From: Bacteroidales bacterium UBA1797
GTDB taxonomy: Bacteria > Bacteroidota > Bacteroidia > Bacteroidales > VadinHA17
DNA length: 64,000 bases
Direction of reading: 5' to 3'
Assembly: GCA_002319885.1 (NCBI GenBank)
Contig: DCFT01000079.1
Span: forward strand, 19,058-83,057
Part shown: in pieces, positions 28,594 through 36,383 of the stretch
Layout: each line of letters begins with the position of its first letter
Position numbering within the stretch: position 1 is the first letter of the stretch
The notes under the pieces: generated by a model
What the model was told of the DNA's origin: nothing
Database searches by the model: none
What the model saw: the letters and a program-made list of their open reading frames with translations, nothing else
Translations under genes and position numbers: made by a program

Positions 28594-28665
28594 TGAAATT
28601 AAATTTAAATGTAAAGAATACACTTAAAAAATAATTGAGCTCAAAAAAAAATAATTCCAGGGGTT

Positions 28666-28860
28666 ATATCCCACTGAAGTTATTGTGTTCAGAGTTACTC
28701 CTGCTCTTCAAAAATATTCTGTTTAGAAATATTAATCGACGTCTGCTGTTGATGAAGGATATCCCTCTGAAGTATTTGGTTCAAAGATATAAGGTCACAT
28801 GTACCGCAGAGAAGGGATATCCCCCTGAAGGAGGATTAATATTGTTATGCTTAGAGTAAT
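28666..28860. repeat. three degenerate copies of an ATATCCCnCTGAAG element
   Basis: Copies begin at 28666, 28759 and 28817. Each is followed after 20-32 bases by a second shared word like GTTCAGAGTTA (28687, 28779 and, weaker, 28849). They are not evenly spaced, so this is not a simple tandem repeat. Copies 1 and 2 match over about 35 bases. A plus-strand reading frame runs through all three but looks non-coding. Confidence 0.5.
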
Positions 28861-28885
28861 TAAGGCTAATTTGAGAAAGCTTAAC

Positions 28886-29698
28886 CTAATTAGAGACTGG
28901 TTCTGACTTCCATTCTTCGAGTGAGGATTTGATAAAATCGATGATCCTCTGATTTTCCTCTTTACCGTTACCGGTAATCTTCAATGGCTCACCAAACTTA
29001 ATATATATTTGTTTCCGGTGATCAAGCGGACCAAGTTCTTTAATCAGTTTCCCATTACCCCAGAAATCTGTTTTTAAAGCTATGGGAATAACGTCAACAT
29101 GTGCTTTTTTCGCCAGTTTTACGCCGAGGGAATTGAACTCCTCAGGCTTAAACTCAACACTTCTTGTGCTCTGAGGAAAAATTACTATTGAAATTCCTTT
29201 CTTCAGCAGCTCTGTGCCACCTTCCATAACTGCTTCAAGATCTTTCCTCGGATCAGTTCTTCCAACTACAATAGGATTCCGCGACCTCATAACATCACCG
29301 AAAAGCGGATGTTTTACCAGACTCTCTTTTACGACGAAGGTCAACTCCTTGTGCGGGCCGATAATAGATGGTAAAATCATGGTTTCAAGCGTGCTCATGT
29401 GATTACTGATGAAGAGAACGGAACCAGGTGACCGGGTAATATTTCCCATGCCCGTAATATGGAATATTCCGCCTGCATTTTCGATGAACCTTAGAATTTC
29501 AAATGAAGAATCGGTCCATGCTTTTGTATCATATACTTTCCTAATGGCTTCTTTCCTTGTTCGAAGAACAATAGAAGCATATTTGAATGTAAAGTAAATC
29601 CTGCTATCAATGAGTGATTTTTCAAAGATAGACAGAGTCTCCTTACGGGGAGAATGATAAGTATCCGATTCAAAATAACCTTTATACATTGTGATCAT
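28886..29698 (-). CDS. PlsC-like acyltransferase with altered motifs
   Basis: 270 residues of the lysophospholipid acyltransferase superfamily. The substrate motif reads FPQSTRS (174-180) where the family has FPEGTRS, and the catalytic HxxxxD box reads HMSTLE (100-105), with Glu in place of Asp. VVGRTD and a C-terminal IKFGEPL fit the family. The usual reaction is acyl transfer to a lysolipid at the inner membrane. The changed motifs could mean a different acceptor or donor. It stands alone, upstream of the arabinose operon and downstream of the patatin gene. Confidence 0.8.
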   Translation of the reverse strand: MITMYKGYFESDTYHSPRKETLSIFEKSLIDSRIYFTFKYASIVLRTRKEAIRKVYDTKAWTDSSFEILRFIENAGGIFHITGMGNITRSPGSVLFISNHMSTLETMILPSIIGPHKELTFVVKESLVKHPLFGDVMRSRNPIVVGRTDPRKDLEAVMEGGTELLKKGISIVIFPQSTRSVEFKPEEFNSLGVKLAKKAHVDVIPIALKTDFWGNGKLIKELGPLDHRKQIYIKFGEPLKITGNGKEENQRIIDFIKSSLEEWKSEPVSN

Positions 29699-30020
29699 AG
29701 AAGAAGCTAATTTTCAATTCCAAAAAGAGTACAGTGTTTAAGATGGTGATGTAAAGTTAATCTCATTTTCAATATTTAAAAACTATGGAGCTTCCGGAAT
29801 TTACCCGTTAATGATTTAGATTATCAAATTTTAATGCATGTTCGGTTTACAAACCTATCATTTAAAATAAGTGTGTTTAACAGGCAGATGTGTATGCCTG
29901 AGGTTAAACCGGATTTATACGGAGGAGTTATTGGTTCATCGGATATCATTACTCCATCGGATATAAATTATGATGGCTGCCAGATCACCTGTGAACTTGT
30001 AGGGTCAGAAATAATTGAAA
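29699..30020. other. intergenic region between acyltransferase and patatin genes
   Basis: 322 bases. A plus-strand ORF (29834-30100) crosses it but runs into the patatin gene antisense and lacks recognisable features. The word CATCGGATAT occurs twice, at about 29938 and 29955. No promoter box or terminator is convincing. Confidence 0.4.
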
Positions 30021-31088
30021 CTAATCTTTCTTTATCATATTATAAAGCAGATAATCGCCCAGCGGAACCGGATTATGTGTTTTTGCCCATTGCCTCGTGA
30101 GAATATATTGCTCCTTCAGATTCTCAAAATTAAACATAAGAAAATCATTTTTAAAGTCAGGAATCCATACGTAGCTCAAATTGATCATTTCAGGAGCTTC
30201 TTCGGAGAAAGCCATAAGTCTTTTCATTAATCCTTTCTGCAGGATATTATCGAGTGAAATACCCAGCTTATCGAATCTTCCTTTGTCATCAATTCCTAAT
30301 CCTTTTAATTCTTCACTTACTTCAGGAATACTATCGCTTTTTCTGCTGATAATATAAACTTTTGCCACCCCTTTTCCTCTGAATTTTTCAAATTCAAGCA
30401 ATGCCCGATAGGGAAGGTGATCATCACCAACGCCACCGTCGATATATTCAACATCGGGTATTGTTTTAACATTTCTTATTCTGCAAGGCGGGAATGCTAT
30501 AGGGAATGAAGATGATGCCATCATAATATCAACAAGGCTCAATGTAGTGTCGGTCTCTGTATTTATTTTACGGCTGCACATCCTGTAAACTTCTTTCTTA
30601 AGGTCAAGGTCTTTAAGGTGCGTGAAGGAGATTGCTGTCATAATAGGAAGATCTCCAATCTGGTGATAACCAAGTTTCCCTTCAACGATACGGGTAAAGA
30701 GGTTTCTTGCCGGTTGTGTGTTAACGGGAAGCTTTTTTTCCCCACTCTGAATATAAATATCGCTGTTTTTCAGATTATAAAGTATTTCCTTATACTCTGC
30801 CCAGGTAATTCTTCCATCCAAAATGCCATTAAGCATAACAGCATTAAGTGAACCTGAACTGACTCCTGAAATGAAAACAACATCTTTCAATAATCCGCGA
30901 TCATAAAGTTCTTCAAGTAATCCAGCTTCCTGCGGAATCCTGGCAGCCGCTCCAGTCATTATTATTGCAGTACCCGATCTTGAAGATAGTGCAGGTTCGG
31001 TTTTCAAATCTTTACGCCCTCCCGAAATCAGGAAAAGAGAAACAAAAAACGTCGAAATAATCACAGTAAATATCTTAAGCTTTCTCAT
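30021..31088 (-). CDS. patatin-like phospholipase
   Basis: 355 residues. The N terminus is hydrophobic (about 5-22) and looks like a signal peptide or anchor without a lipobox. The nucleophile elbow is GVSSGS (Ser77), and the catalytic Asp lies in the DGGVGDD block near residue 217. The oxyanion loop reads MTGAAAR (45-50), which departs from the usual GGGxRG type. Patatins hydrolyse acyl chains from membrane lipids. The N-terminal signal points to the cell envelope. It is likely a single-gene unit with its own promoter. Confidence 0.88.
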   Translation of the reverse strand: MRKLKIFTVIISTFFVSLFLISGGRKDLKTEPALSSRSGTAIIMTGAAARIPQEAGLLEELYDRGLLKDVVFISGVSSGSLNAVMLNGILDGRITWAEYKEILYNLKNSDIYIQSGEKKLPVNTQPARNLFTRIVEGKLGYHQIGDLPIMTAISFTHLKDLDLKKEVYRMCSRKINTETDTTLSLVDIMMASSSFPIAFPPCRIRNVKTIPDVEYIDGGVGDDHLPYRALLEFEKFRGKGVAKVYIISRKSDSIPEVSEELKGLGIDDKGRFDKLGISLDNILQKGLMKRLMAFSEEAPEMINLSYVWIPDFKNDFLMFNFENLKEQYILTRQWAKTHNPVPLGDYLLYNMIKKD

Positions 31089-31167
31089 TTCAGAAAAGAA
31101 TTCATTTTTTACTTTTTATTGTAAGAAAAAACTGTGTTCTAAATAATTATTATGAATAATTTATCCT

Positions 31168-31198
31168 CAAATTTATAAAAACTACTTTTTTAAGTCAA
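31168..31198 (-). promoter_or_regulatory. promoter of the patatin gene
   Basis: On the minus strand, TTG (31198-31196), a 20-base spacer and TAAATTTG (31175-31168) match the Bacteroidota -33/-7 layout apart from the first T of the -33 box. Transcription would start near 31161, about 73 bases before the ATG. Confidence 0.5.
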
Positions 31199-31322
31199 GT
31201 CATATTAACAGAAACAGTTTTCAGCTTAACAAATTCTGTCAGGGTCATTAAGAATAAAGCAGAAAAGAATTCTTCTTTTACTTAAAGAACTATGAATAGA
31301 AATTATCTTTCTGCAACTGTCT

Positions 31323-32576
31323 TTACAATTTCAATAATGGCAGAATAATGAGAGTCAGCGATAACCCTGTCAGAATTATTACAGCGCTCCAGCCGATGAT
31401 ATTCTGTGATAAATTGTTTACATAGGTACCCATGATCTTTTTATTGTTTATCAGCAGTATCATACTGACAAGAACGACAGGCAAAAGTATCCCATTTAAA
31501 ACCTGTGACCACACAGAGATCTCAATAAGCGGGGCATTTGGTATCAGAATAATAAGTGCAGAAATAATCAGGATCCCTGTATAGAGAGTATAAAACTCCT
31601 TGGCTTCGTCCCATTTCTTATCGATACCGGCTTCGAAACCAAATGCTTCGCAAATATAAAAAGCCGTAGCCAGAGGTAATATAGTTGCCGAAAAGACAGA
31701 AGCCACAAACAGACCGAATGCAAATACCTGGGAGGCCAGTGCCCCGGCAAAAGGTTTAAGCGCAAGTGCCGCATCCTTTGCTTCATTTATCTGAATTCCG
31801 TTAGGGTGTAATGTTGCACCGCATGCTACCATAATAAAGAAAGCGACTACTATTGTTGCTACGCATCCTACTGTTATATCAACCAGGGTATACTTGTAAT
31901 GTTTCATTTTCAGACCCTTCTCAATTACAGTTGATTGCATATAAAACTGCATCCATGGCGCAATCGTTGTTCCGACGAGAGCAATAACCATTGCCAGGCT
32001 ATTGGTATTCATTGCGAGTTGGGGATGTATTATTGAAGAACCTATTTCGCTCCACTGTGGGTGGCTCATCAATGCTGAAACCACATAAGTTAGCAATGAA
32101 ATACTGAATATCAGGAAGATACGTTCCACAATCTTGTATGTTCCTTTAACAACCACAAACCACACTATTATAGCAACCAGAGGAACTGAAATATATTTGC
32201 TGACACCAAAAATCTCCATACTTCCTGCAACACCAGCCAATTCGGTAGTTGTATTACCTATATTTGAAACCAATAATCCTATGAAAATAAAAAAGGTGAT
32301 CTTTAATCCTGCATTTTCCCTGATCAGGTCTGAAAGGCCCTTCCCTGTCACTATACCCATACGCGCGTTCATCTCCTGAATAACCAGCAAAACAATGAAT
32401 GAAGGAATCAGCGTCCATATCAGACCATAACCATACGTTGCCCCTGCTACTGAGTATACAGCAATACCGCCGGCATCATTATCCACGCTGCCGGTAATTA
32501 TTCCGGGACCAAGGATTGCAAAAAAGATTGCGGCCTGTTTAAGAAGCTTTTTTACGTTGAATGTTGACTCTGCCAT
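31323..32576 (-). CDS. Nramp-related divalent metal permease, possible Mg2+ transporter
   Basis: 417 residues with about 11 membrane helices of the Nramp fold. The TM1 motif that is DPGN in Mn2+/Fe2+ Nramps reads DAGG here (Asp34 to Gly37). The TM6 segment that is MPH in classical members reads APW (in TTIAPWMQFY). The Asp is kept, but the Asn and the soft-metal-binding Met are lost. Loss of that Met is a feature described for Nramp-related magnesium transporters. The gene starts 11 bases after the gene for a soluble MgtE-N/CBS protein, which supports Mg2+ as the cargo. Cargo assignment is inference. Confidence 0.85.
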   Translation of the reverse strand: MAESTFNVKKLLKQAAIFFAILGPGIITGSVDNDAGGIAVYSVAGATYGYGLIWTLIPSFIVLLVIQEMNARMGIVTGKGLSDLIRENAGLKITFFIFIGLLVSNIGNTTTELAGVAGSMEIFGVSKYISVPLVAIIVWFVVVKGTYKIVERIFLIFSISLLTYVVSALMSHPQWSEIGSSIIHPQLAMNTNSLAMVIALVGTTIAPWMQFYMQSTVIEKGLKMKHYKYTLVDITVGCVATIVVAFFIMVACGATLHPNGIQINEAKDAALALKPFAGALASQVFAFGLFVASVFSATILPLATAFYICEAFGFEAGIDKKWDEAKEFYTLYTGILIISALIILIPNAPLIEISVWSQVLNGILLPVVLVSMILLINNKKIMGTYVNNLSQNIIGWSAVIILTGLSLTLIILPLLKL

Positions 32577-32587
32577 AACACTGACAT

Positions 32588-33862
32588 TTATCTTCTGTTT
32601 GTCCTTCTTTTATGTGTCAGATCTTCAATGACATCATCAATTACAACCATTCCCTGTAACTGATTTTTCTGATCAACCACCGGTATAGCCAGCATGTTAT
32701 ATTTCGAAACCAATTCAGCAATTGCGCCTACTTTCTGGTCGTCGAGAAGATGAAGTGGCTCTGATTTCATAATGCTGCTGACACTCATATTGGGTTCTGA
32801 TACCACCAGATCGCGAAGGTTAAATGATCCGATCAATTCTTCATTGGTTTCAATTACAAACATATTATATAGTTCAGCCGACTCGGGCTTTTTTGATCTT
32901 AGTTCAACAAGCACTTCTGCTACAGTAGTTGTGGCGCTGAATGAAAGATAATCGGTTGTCATTATACTTCCAACAAGGTCATCATCATACTCAAGTAGTT
33001 CTCTGATCTCCTGTGAAGTTTCCATGTTCATCTCTTTCAGCAATATCTCCACCTTGTCGTCTTCCATCTCATCGAGGATATCTGCTGCCTCATCTGCAGG
33101 CATCTTTTCAAGCACATCTGCTGCTTTGGCTACGGGAAGGTTTTCAAGGATATGAATCTGAGCATTTGGTTCAAGTTCCTCAAGAACATCTGCAGCTTTT
33201 TCTTCATCAAGCGAAGCGAATACCGACATACTTGATTTCCTGTCCAGATCCTCCAGTATATCAGCTATATCGGATGGGTGCAGGGTATGAAGTTTAGCAT
33301 AGCTCTTTGATAACCTGATATTAAGATTTGAATAGTCGATAGCCTGAACATCATCCCACAGGATAAATTTCGCCGGAATATTTATTTTGAAGATTGAAAG
33401 CAATTTCTTGATCGGCAAGGCGATTCCTATCCTTCGCAAAAGTCCCTCAATCCCTATATCAACAGCTATTGCAAAAGTACCGGCAGGAAGTGTTGCTATC
33501 CTCACATCGTTGACTCTTACAAGCTTCCGGCCATTCATATCGACTATTTGTTTGTCGAGGATTGTTTCAACAAGCAACAGTCCATTATTCACTTCTTCTG
33601 TTGTAAGCTCTTTCAGCTCTGTACAGGTTACACTTATTACTTCTCTGGCTTTGGTAACCCTGAAACTCTTAAAGGAATAAAACCTTATTTCCTTATTTAT
33701 TTTAAGTCTGACACCGGTTATAAGCTGCTGGTTCGGGTCGTTGTTTCCCGAAGGCATAGTGTTAACAAGTAAATCTTTGATTATTCCAATTGCGTCACCA
33801 TCGGCACCAAAGACTTCTTTTCCGATTATTCCGCTTAAATAAAACGTTGTGAGTGATGTCAT
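32588..33862 (-). CDS. soluble PRC-barrel / MgtE-N / CBS protein, putative Mg2+ sensor subunit
   Basis: 424 residues with no membrane helix. Residues about 8-70 and 95-150 look like PRC-barrel domains (GKEVFGADGDAIGIIKDLLV; ARVNDV-type segment). Residues about 185-290 are MgtE N-domain helical repeats (HPSDIADILEDLD, KAADVLEELEP, EAADILDEMEDD) rich in acidic pairs. Residues about 300-415 are two CBS domains. In full MgtE channels these two modules sense Mg2+ and gate the pore. Here they are separate from any pore but co-transcribed with an Nramp-like permease 11 bases downstream. I infer that it regulates that permease. The start has an exceptionally strong Shine-Dalgarno sequence. Confidence 0.88.
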   Translation of the reverse strand: MTSLTTFYLSGIIGKEVFGADGDAIGIIKDLLVNTMPSGNNDPNQQLITGVRLKINKEIRFYSFKSFRVTKAREVISVTCTELKELTTEEVNNGLLLVETILDKQIVDMNGRKLVRVNDVRIATLPAGTFAIAVDIGIEGLLRRIGIALPIKKLLSIFKINIPAKFILWDDVQAIDYSNLNIRLSKSYAKLHTLHPSDIADILEDLDRKSSMSVFASLDEEKAADVLEELEPNAQIHILENLPVAKAADVLEKMPADEAADILDEMEDDKVEILLKEMNMETSQEIRELLEYDDDLVGSIMTTDYLSFSATTTVAEVLVELRSKKPESAELYNMFVIETNEELIGSFNLRDLVVSEPNMSVSSIMKSEPLHLLDDQKVGAIAELVSKYNMLAIPVVDQKNQLQGMVVIDDVIEDLTHKRRTNRR

Positions 33863-33865
33863 GTC

Positions 33866-33923
33866 ACCTCCTTGCTTTAACTGAAAAAGAAGGAAGTAAC
33901 CTATACTACCGGTTTTCCTCCTT
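33866..33923 (-). promoter_or_regulatory. 5' leader with two mutually exclusive hairpins and a sequestered Shine-Dalgarno
   Basis: In the mRNA sense, three blocks follow each other: AAGGAGGA (33923-33916), ACTTCCTT (33897-33890) and AAGGAGGT (33873-33866). The last is the ribosome-binding site 3 bases before the ATG. The middle block can pair with either flanking block. Hairpin A has about 7 pairs plus an inner AACC/GGTT stem. Hairpin B has 8 pairs plus an inner CTTT/AAAG stem and hides the Shine-Dalgarno. This is the layout of a translational switch. Folding is read by eye and has not been computed. Confidence 0.6.
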
Positions 33924-33991
33924 GATCAGAGTTAAGATTATAATATTCGCCGGGCCGTCGTCCATTAAATTTTTAAAATTGATTTCGCGAA

Positions 33992-34023
33992 CAAAAGTAT
34001 ATCTCATATCCTTACTTTCCAAA
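33992..34023 (-). promoter_or_regulatory. promoter of the MgtE-N/Nramp operon
   Basis: On the minus strand, TTTG (34023-34020), a 20-base spacer and TACTTTTG (33999-33992) match the Bacteroidota consensus exactly. Transcription would start near 33985, giving a leader of about 120 bases that contains the alternative hairpins. Confidence 0.75.
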
Positions 34024-34176
34024 TAATCCAACACGAATTTATTAAACGGAAGAAGAAAGTTTTTAGAGCAAGGAATATGTAGGTTTTAAAGTTGAATAAA
34101 AGTTGTGGAATTTGCTTATATTGGTTTTATATTAGCCTAAAAGCAAAGTATTTCTTCCGTATTATTCTTTTTTTAC

Positions 34177-34184
34177 TAAATTTG
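34177..34184 (+). promoter_or_regulatory. candidate -7 promoter element of the serine palmitoyltransferase gene
   Basis: The plus strand reads TAAATTTG, 31 bases before the GTG start. The predicted start near 34191 would leave a leader of about 25 bases. No good TTTG is found at -33. It lies back to back with the MgtE-N operon promoter in a 353-base divergent region. Confidence 0.5.
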
Positions 34185-34215
34185 GAACCGATTTAACATC
34201 ATATTAAACAATATA

Positions 34216-35400
34216 GTGGGACTTTTACAAGATAAACTCTCAGGTTATGATGCCCCTCAGAAAGCCATGCAGGCAGGCATCTATCCCTATTTCAGGGCTA
34301 TAGAATCCGAACAGGATACTGTAGTAATTATAAACGGGAAAAAGGTTTTAATGTTTGGTTCGAACAGCTATCTCGGGCTCACAAACCATCCAAAAGTTAA
34401 AGCTGCTGCGAAAGCTGCCATTGACAAATATGGTACCGGGTGTGCTGGTTCACGATTCCTTAACGGGACTCTTGATATCCATATAGAACTGGAAAACAAG
34501 TTGGCCCAACTCGTAAATAAGGATGCTGCTTTATGTTACAGTACAGGATTCCAGGTGAATCTTGGTGTTGTATCATTACTTGCAGGACGCCATGATTATC
34601 TCCTCCTGGATGAACTCGATCATGCCTCAATTATTGAAGGCAGCAGGCTTTCTTTTTCTAAAGTTCTTAAGTTTGCCCATAACGACATGAATTCTCTTAA
34701 GAATAAACTGAAGCTCTGTCATAAAGACCGGATTAAACTGATTGTTGTTGATGGTATTTTTTCTATGGAAGGCGATCTTATTAACTTACCTGAAGTTGTA
34801 AAGCTTGCTGAGCACTATGGTGCATCCATAATGGTCGATGATGCACATGCTCTCGGCGTAATAGGGAAAAACGGATCAGGAACAGCCTCTCATTTCGGAC
34901 TGACTGACAAAGTTGATCTAATAATGGGCACTTTTTCTAAATCATTTGCTTCTCTTGGCGGCTTTATCGCTTCCGACAAAGAAATCATAAATTTTATCAA
35001 ACATAATTCCCGATCGCTGATATTCAGTGCTAGCATGACGCCTTCAGCTGCAGCTTCCGTTCTTGCATCCATAGAAATAATGGAGAATGAACCGGAAAGG
35101 ATTAAACATTTATGGGATATGACAGCACTTGCGCTTAATGGTTTCCGCTCTAATGGTTTCGACACCGGGAAATCTGAAACGCCTATAATTCCTCTTTTTA
35201 TCAGAGATGATATCAAAGCTTTACAATTGACTCAGAATCTACTTGAAGACGGAATTTTTGTAAATCCTGTTGTATCTCCTGCCGTACCTAAAGAAGATAG
35301 CCTGATCAGGTATTCTCTTATGGCGACACATACAAAAGAACAGGTGGAAATTTCTATTGAAAAGATTACCAAAGCAGCAAAATCACTGCATATATTATAA
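34216..35400 (+). CDS. spt: serine palmitoyltransferase
   Basis: 394 residues of the alpha-oxoamine synthase family (PLP enzymes). The GTG start is chosen because the product MGLLQDKLSGYDAPQ matches the N terminus of Bacteroides serine palmitoyltransferases and no ATG precedes it. Conserved features are GSNSYLGL, GTGCAGSRFLNGT, LDELDHASI (His136), VDDAHALGV (Asp208) and the PLP lysine in GTFSKSFASLGG (Lys242). It condenses serine with a long-chain acyl-CoA or acyl-ACP to 3-ketosphinganine, the first step of sphingolipid synthesis. Other family members such as KBL are less likely given the N terminus. Confidence 0.9.
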   Translation: MGLLQDKLSGYDAPQKAMQAGIYPYFRAIESEQDTVVIINGKKVLMFGSNSYLGLTNHPKVKAAAKAAIDKYGTGCAGSRFLNGTLDIHIELENKLAQLVNKDAALCYSTGFQVNLGVVSLLAGRHDYLLLDELDHASIIEGSRLSFSKVLKFAHNDMNSLKNKLKLCHKDRIKLIVVDGIFSMEGDLINLPEVVKLAEHYGASIMVDDAHALGVIGKNGSGTASHFGLTDKVDLIMGTFSKSFASLGGFIASDKEIINFIKHNSRSLIFSASMTPSAAASVLASIEIMENEPERIKHLWDMTALALNGFRSNGFDTGKSETPIIPLFIRDDIKALQLTQNLLEDGIFVNPVVSPAVPKEDSLIRYSLMATHTKEQVEISIEKITKAAKSLHIL

Positions 35401-35428
35401 GTTAAACCTTATTAAAACAACCAATTTT

Positions 35429-35518
35429 GTTACACAGGGAGGCACAGATGGTTCATATAGAACCACAGAGGCAAAACTCCGTGTAACTATCTGTGTCTTT
35501 TGCATGTAATTCTGTGAA
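35429..35518. repeat. imperfect palindromic intergenic repeat (copy 3)
   Basis: GTTACACAGGGAG (35429-35441) faces CTCCGTGTAAC (35477-35487), and GGCACAGATGGTT faces AACTATCTGTGTC. It fills most of the gap between the serine palmitoyltransferase and short-chain dehydrogenase genes and resembles the other repeats in style rather than exact sequence. Confidence 0.55.
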
Positions 35519-35533
35519 ACTAATAACATTCAT

Positions 35534-36343
35534 ATGAAAAAAGTCATTCTTATAACAGGAATTTCGTCAGGATTCGGCAAGCAAACAGCAGAGCTTCTGG
35601 CGGGCGAAGGTCATTCAGTATATGGAACCGTCAGAAGAGATGCTGAAATAGATCCCTCTGTGAAAGGACTTAGGCTCGATCTCACGAATATTGATTCCAT
35701 AAATCAGGCAGTGCAGACTATCCTCCAAAAAGAAGGAAGAATTGACGTCTTGATAAATAATGCCGGTATGCATACCGGGGGACCGATAGAGACACTGCCT
35801 CTGGAATACATAAAACTCCAGATGGATACCAACTTTATCGGGATGGTAGAACTTACAAGGGCAGTATTACCTCATATGAGGAAACAGGGCAGTGGAACAA
35901 TTATCAATTTTAGTTCAATCGGCGGTTTAATGGGTTTACCTTTCCAGTCATTCTACTCCGCAAGTAAATTTGCTATTGAGGGTTTCAGTGAGGCTCTCAG
36001 AATGGAAGTCAAACAGTTTAATATTAAAATTATACTAATAAATCCGGGTGATTTTCACACCAGTAATTCTGCCAACAGGAGGAACTTCATGGCGCCAACA
36101 GATAACAATGATCCTTATCATGAACAGTTTTTAAAAACAATGGAGATAATTGAAAAGGATGAAGCCAATGGTTGGGAGCCGAAAGTACTTGCCGCTAAAC
36201 TTGTGAAAATAGTGGATTGCAAGAACCCCCGTCAGAGATACATTATTTCATCATTTGAACAAAAGCTGGCAGTGGCACTAAAGTACATTTTACCGGGTAA
36301 ACTGTTCAGAATGATACTTGAAGATCATTATAAGATAAAATAG
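35534..36343 (+). CDS. classical short-chain dehydrogenase/reductase
   Basis: 269 residues, Rossmann fold. It has the cofactor loop TGISSGFG (8-15), NNAG (75-78) and the catalytic Ser127/128, Tyr141 and Lys145 (YSASK). The basic RR at 34-35 after the second strand suggests NADP(H). It follows serine palmitoyltransferase by 133 bases on the same strand. Reduction of 3-ketosphinganine, the next sphingolipid step, is carried out by an SDR in known pathways, so this is a candidate for that role. The family is too broad to assign a substrate from sequence. Confidence 0.85.
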   Translation: MKKVILITGISSGFGKQTAELLAGEGHSVYGTVRRDAEIDPSVKGLRLDLTNIDSINQAVQTILQKEGRIDVLINNAGMHTGGPIETLPLEYIKLQMDTNFIGMVELTRAVLPHMRKQGSGTIINFSSIGGLMGLPFQSFYSASKFAIEGFSEALRMEVKQFNIKIILINPGDFHTSNSANRRNFMAPTDNNDPYHEQFLKTMEIIEKDEANGWEPKVLAAKLVKIVDCKNPRQRYIISSFEQKLAVALKYILPGKLFRMILEDHYKIK

Positions 36344-36360
36344 CCCGGCGATCCCCGGGT
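36344..36360. terminator. hairpin between convergent genes
   Basis: CCCGG (36344-36348) pairs with CCGGG (36355-36359) around a 6-base loop, immediately after the SDR stop codon and before the convergent GH127-like stop. There is no long T tract, so a terminator role is only probable. Confidence 0.4.
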
Positions 36361-36383
36361 CTTGACGTTTCACAGATAAATCA

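Larger units (their letters stand above)
28467..28885. other. intergenic region upstream of the arabinose operon with degenerate repeats
   Basis: 419 bases. The part next to the symporter gene holds a promoter box and an operator-like inverted repeat, listed separately. The part at 28660-28860 holds three related copies of the word ATATCCCnCTGAAG. The remainder is AT-rich with no gene that I trust. Confidence 0.6.

Noticed and set aside
28635..28859. Plus-strand ORF of 74 codons over the degenerate repeats
   Set aside because: The peptide similarity within it comes from the DNA repeats; no start context or homology supports a gene.
29834..30100. Plus-strand ORF of 88 codons
   Set aside because: It overlaps the patatin gene antisense, has no recognisable domain or upstream promoter, and its residue composition is unlike the neighbours.
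33863..34000. Known M-box (ykoK) magnesium riboswitch
   Set aside because: The leader is too short and lacks any conserved M-box segment that I can recognise; only a simpler alternative-hairpin layout is visible.
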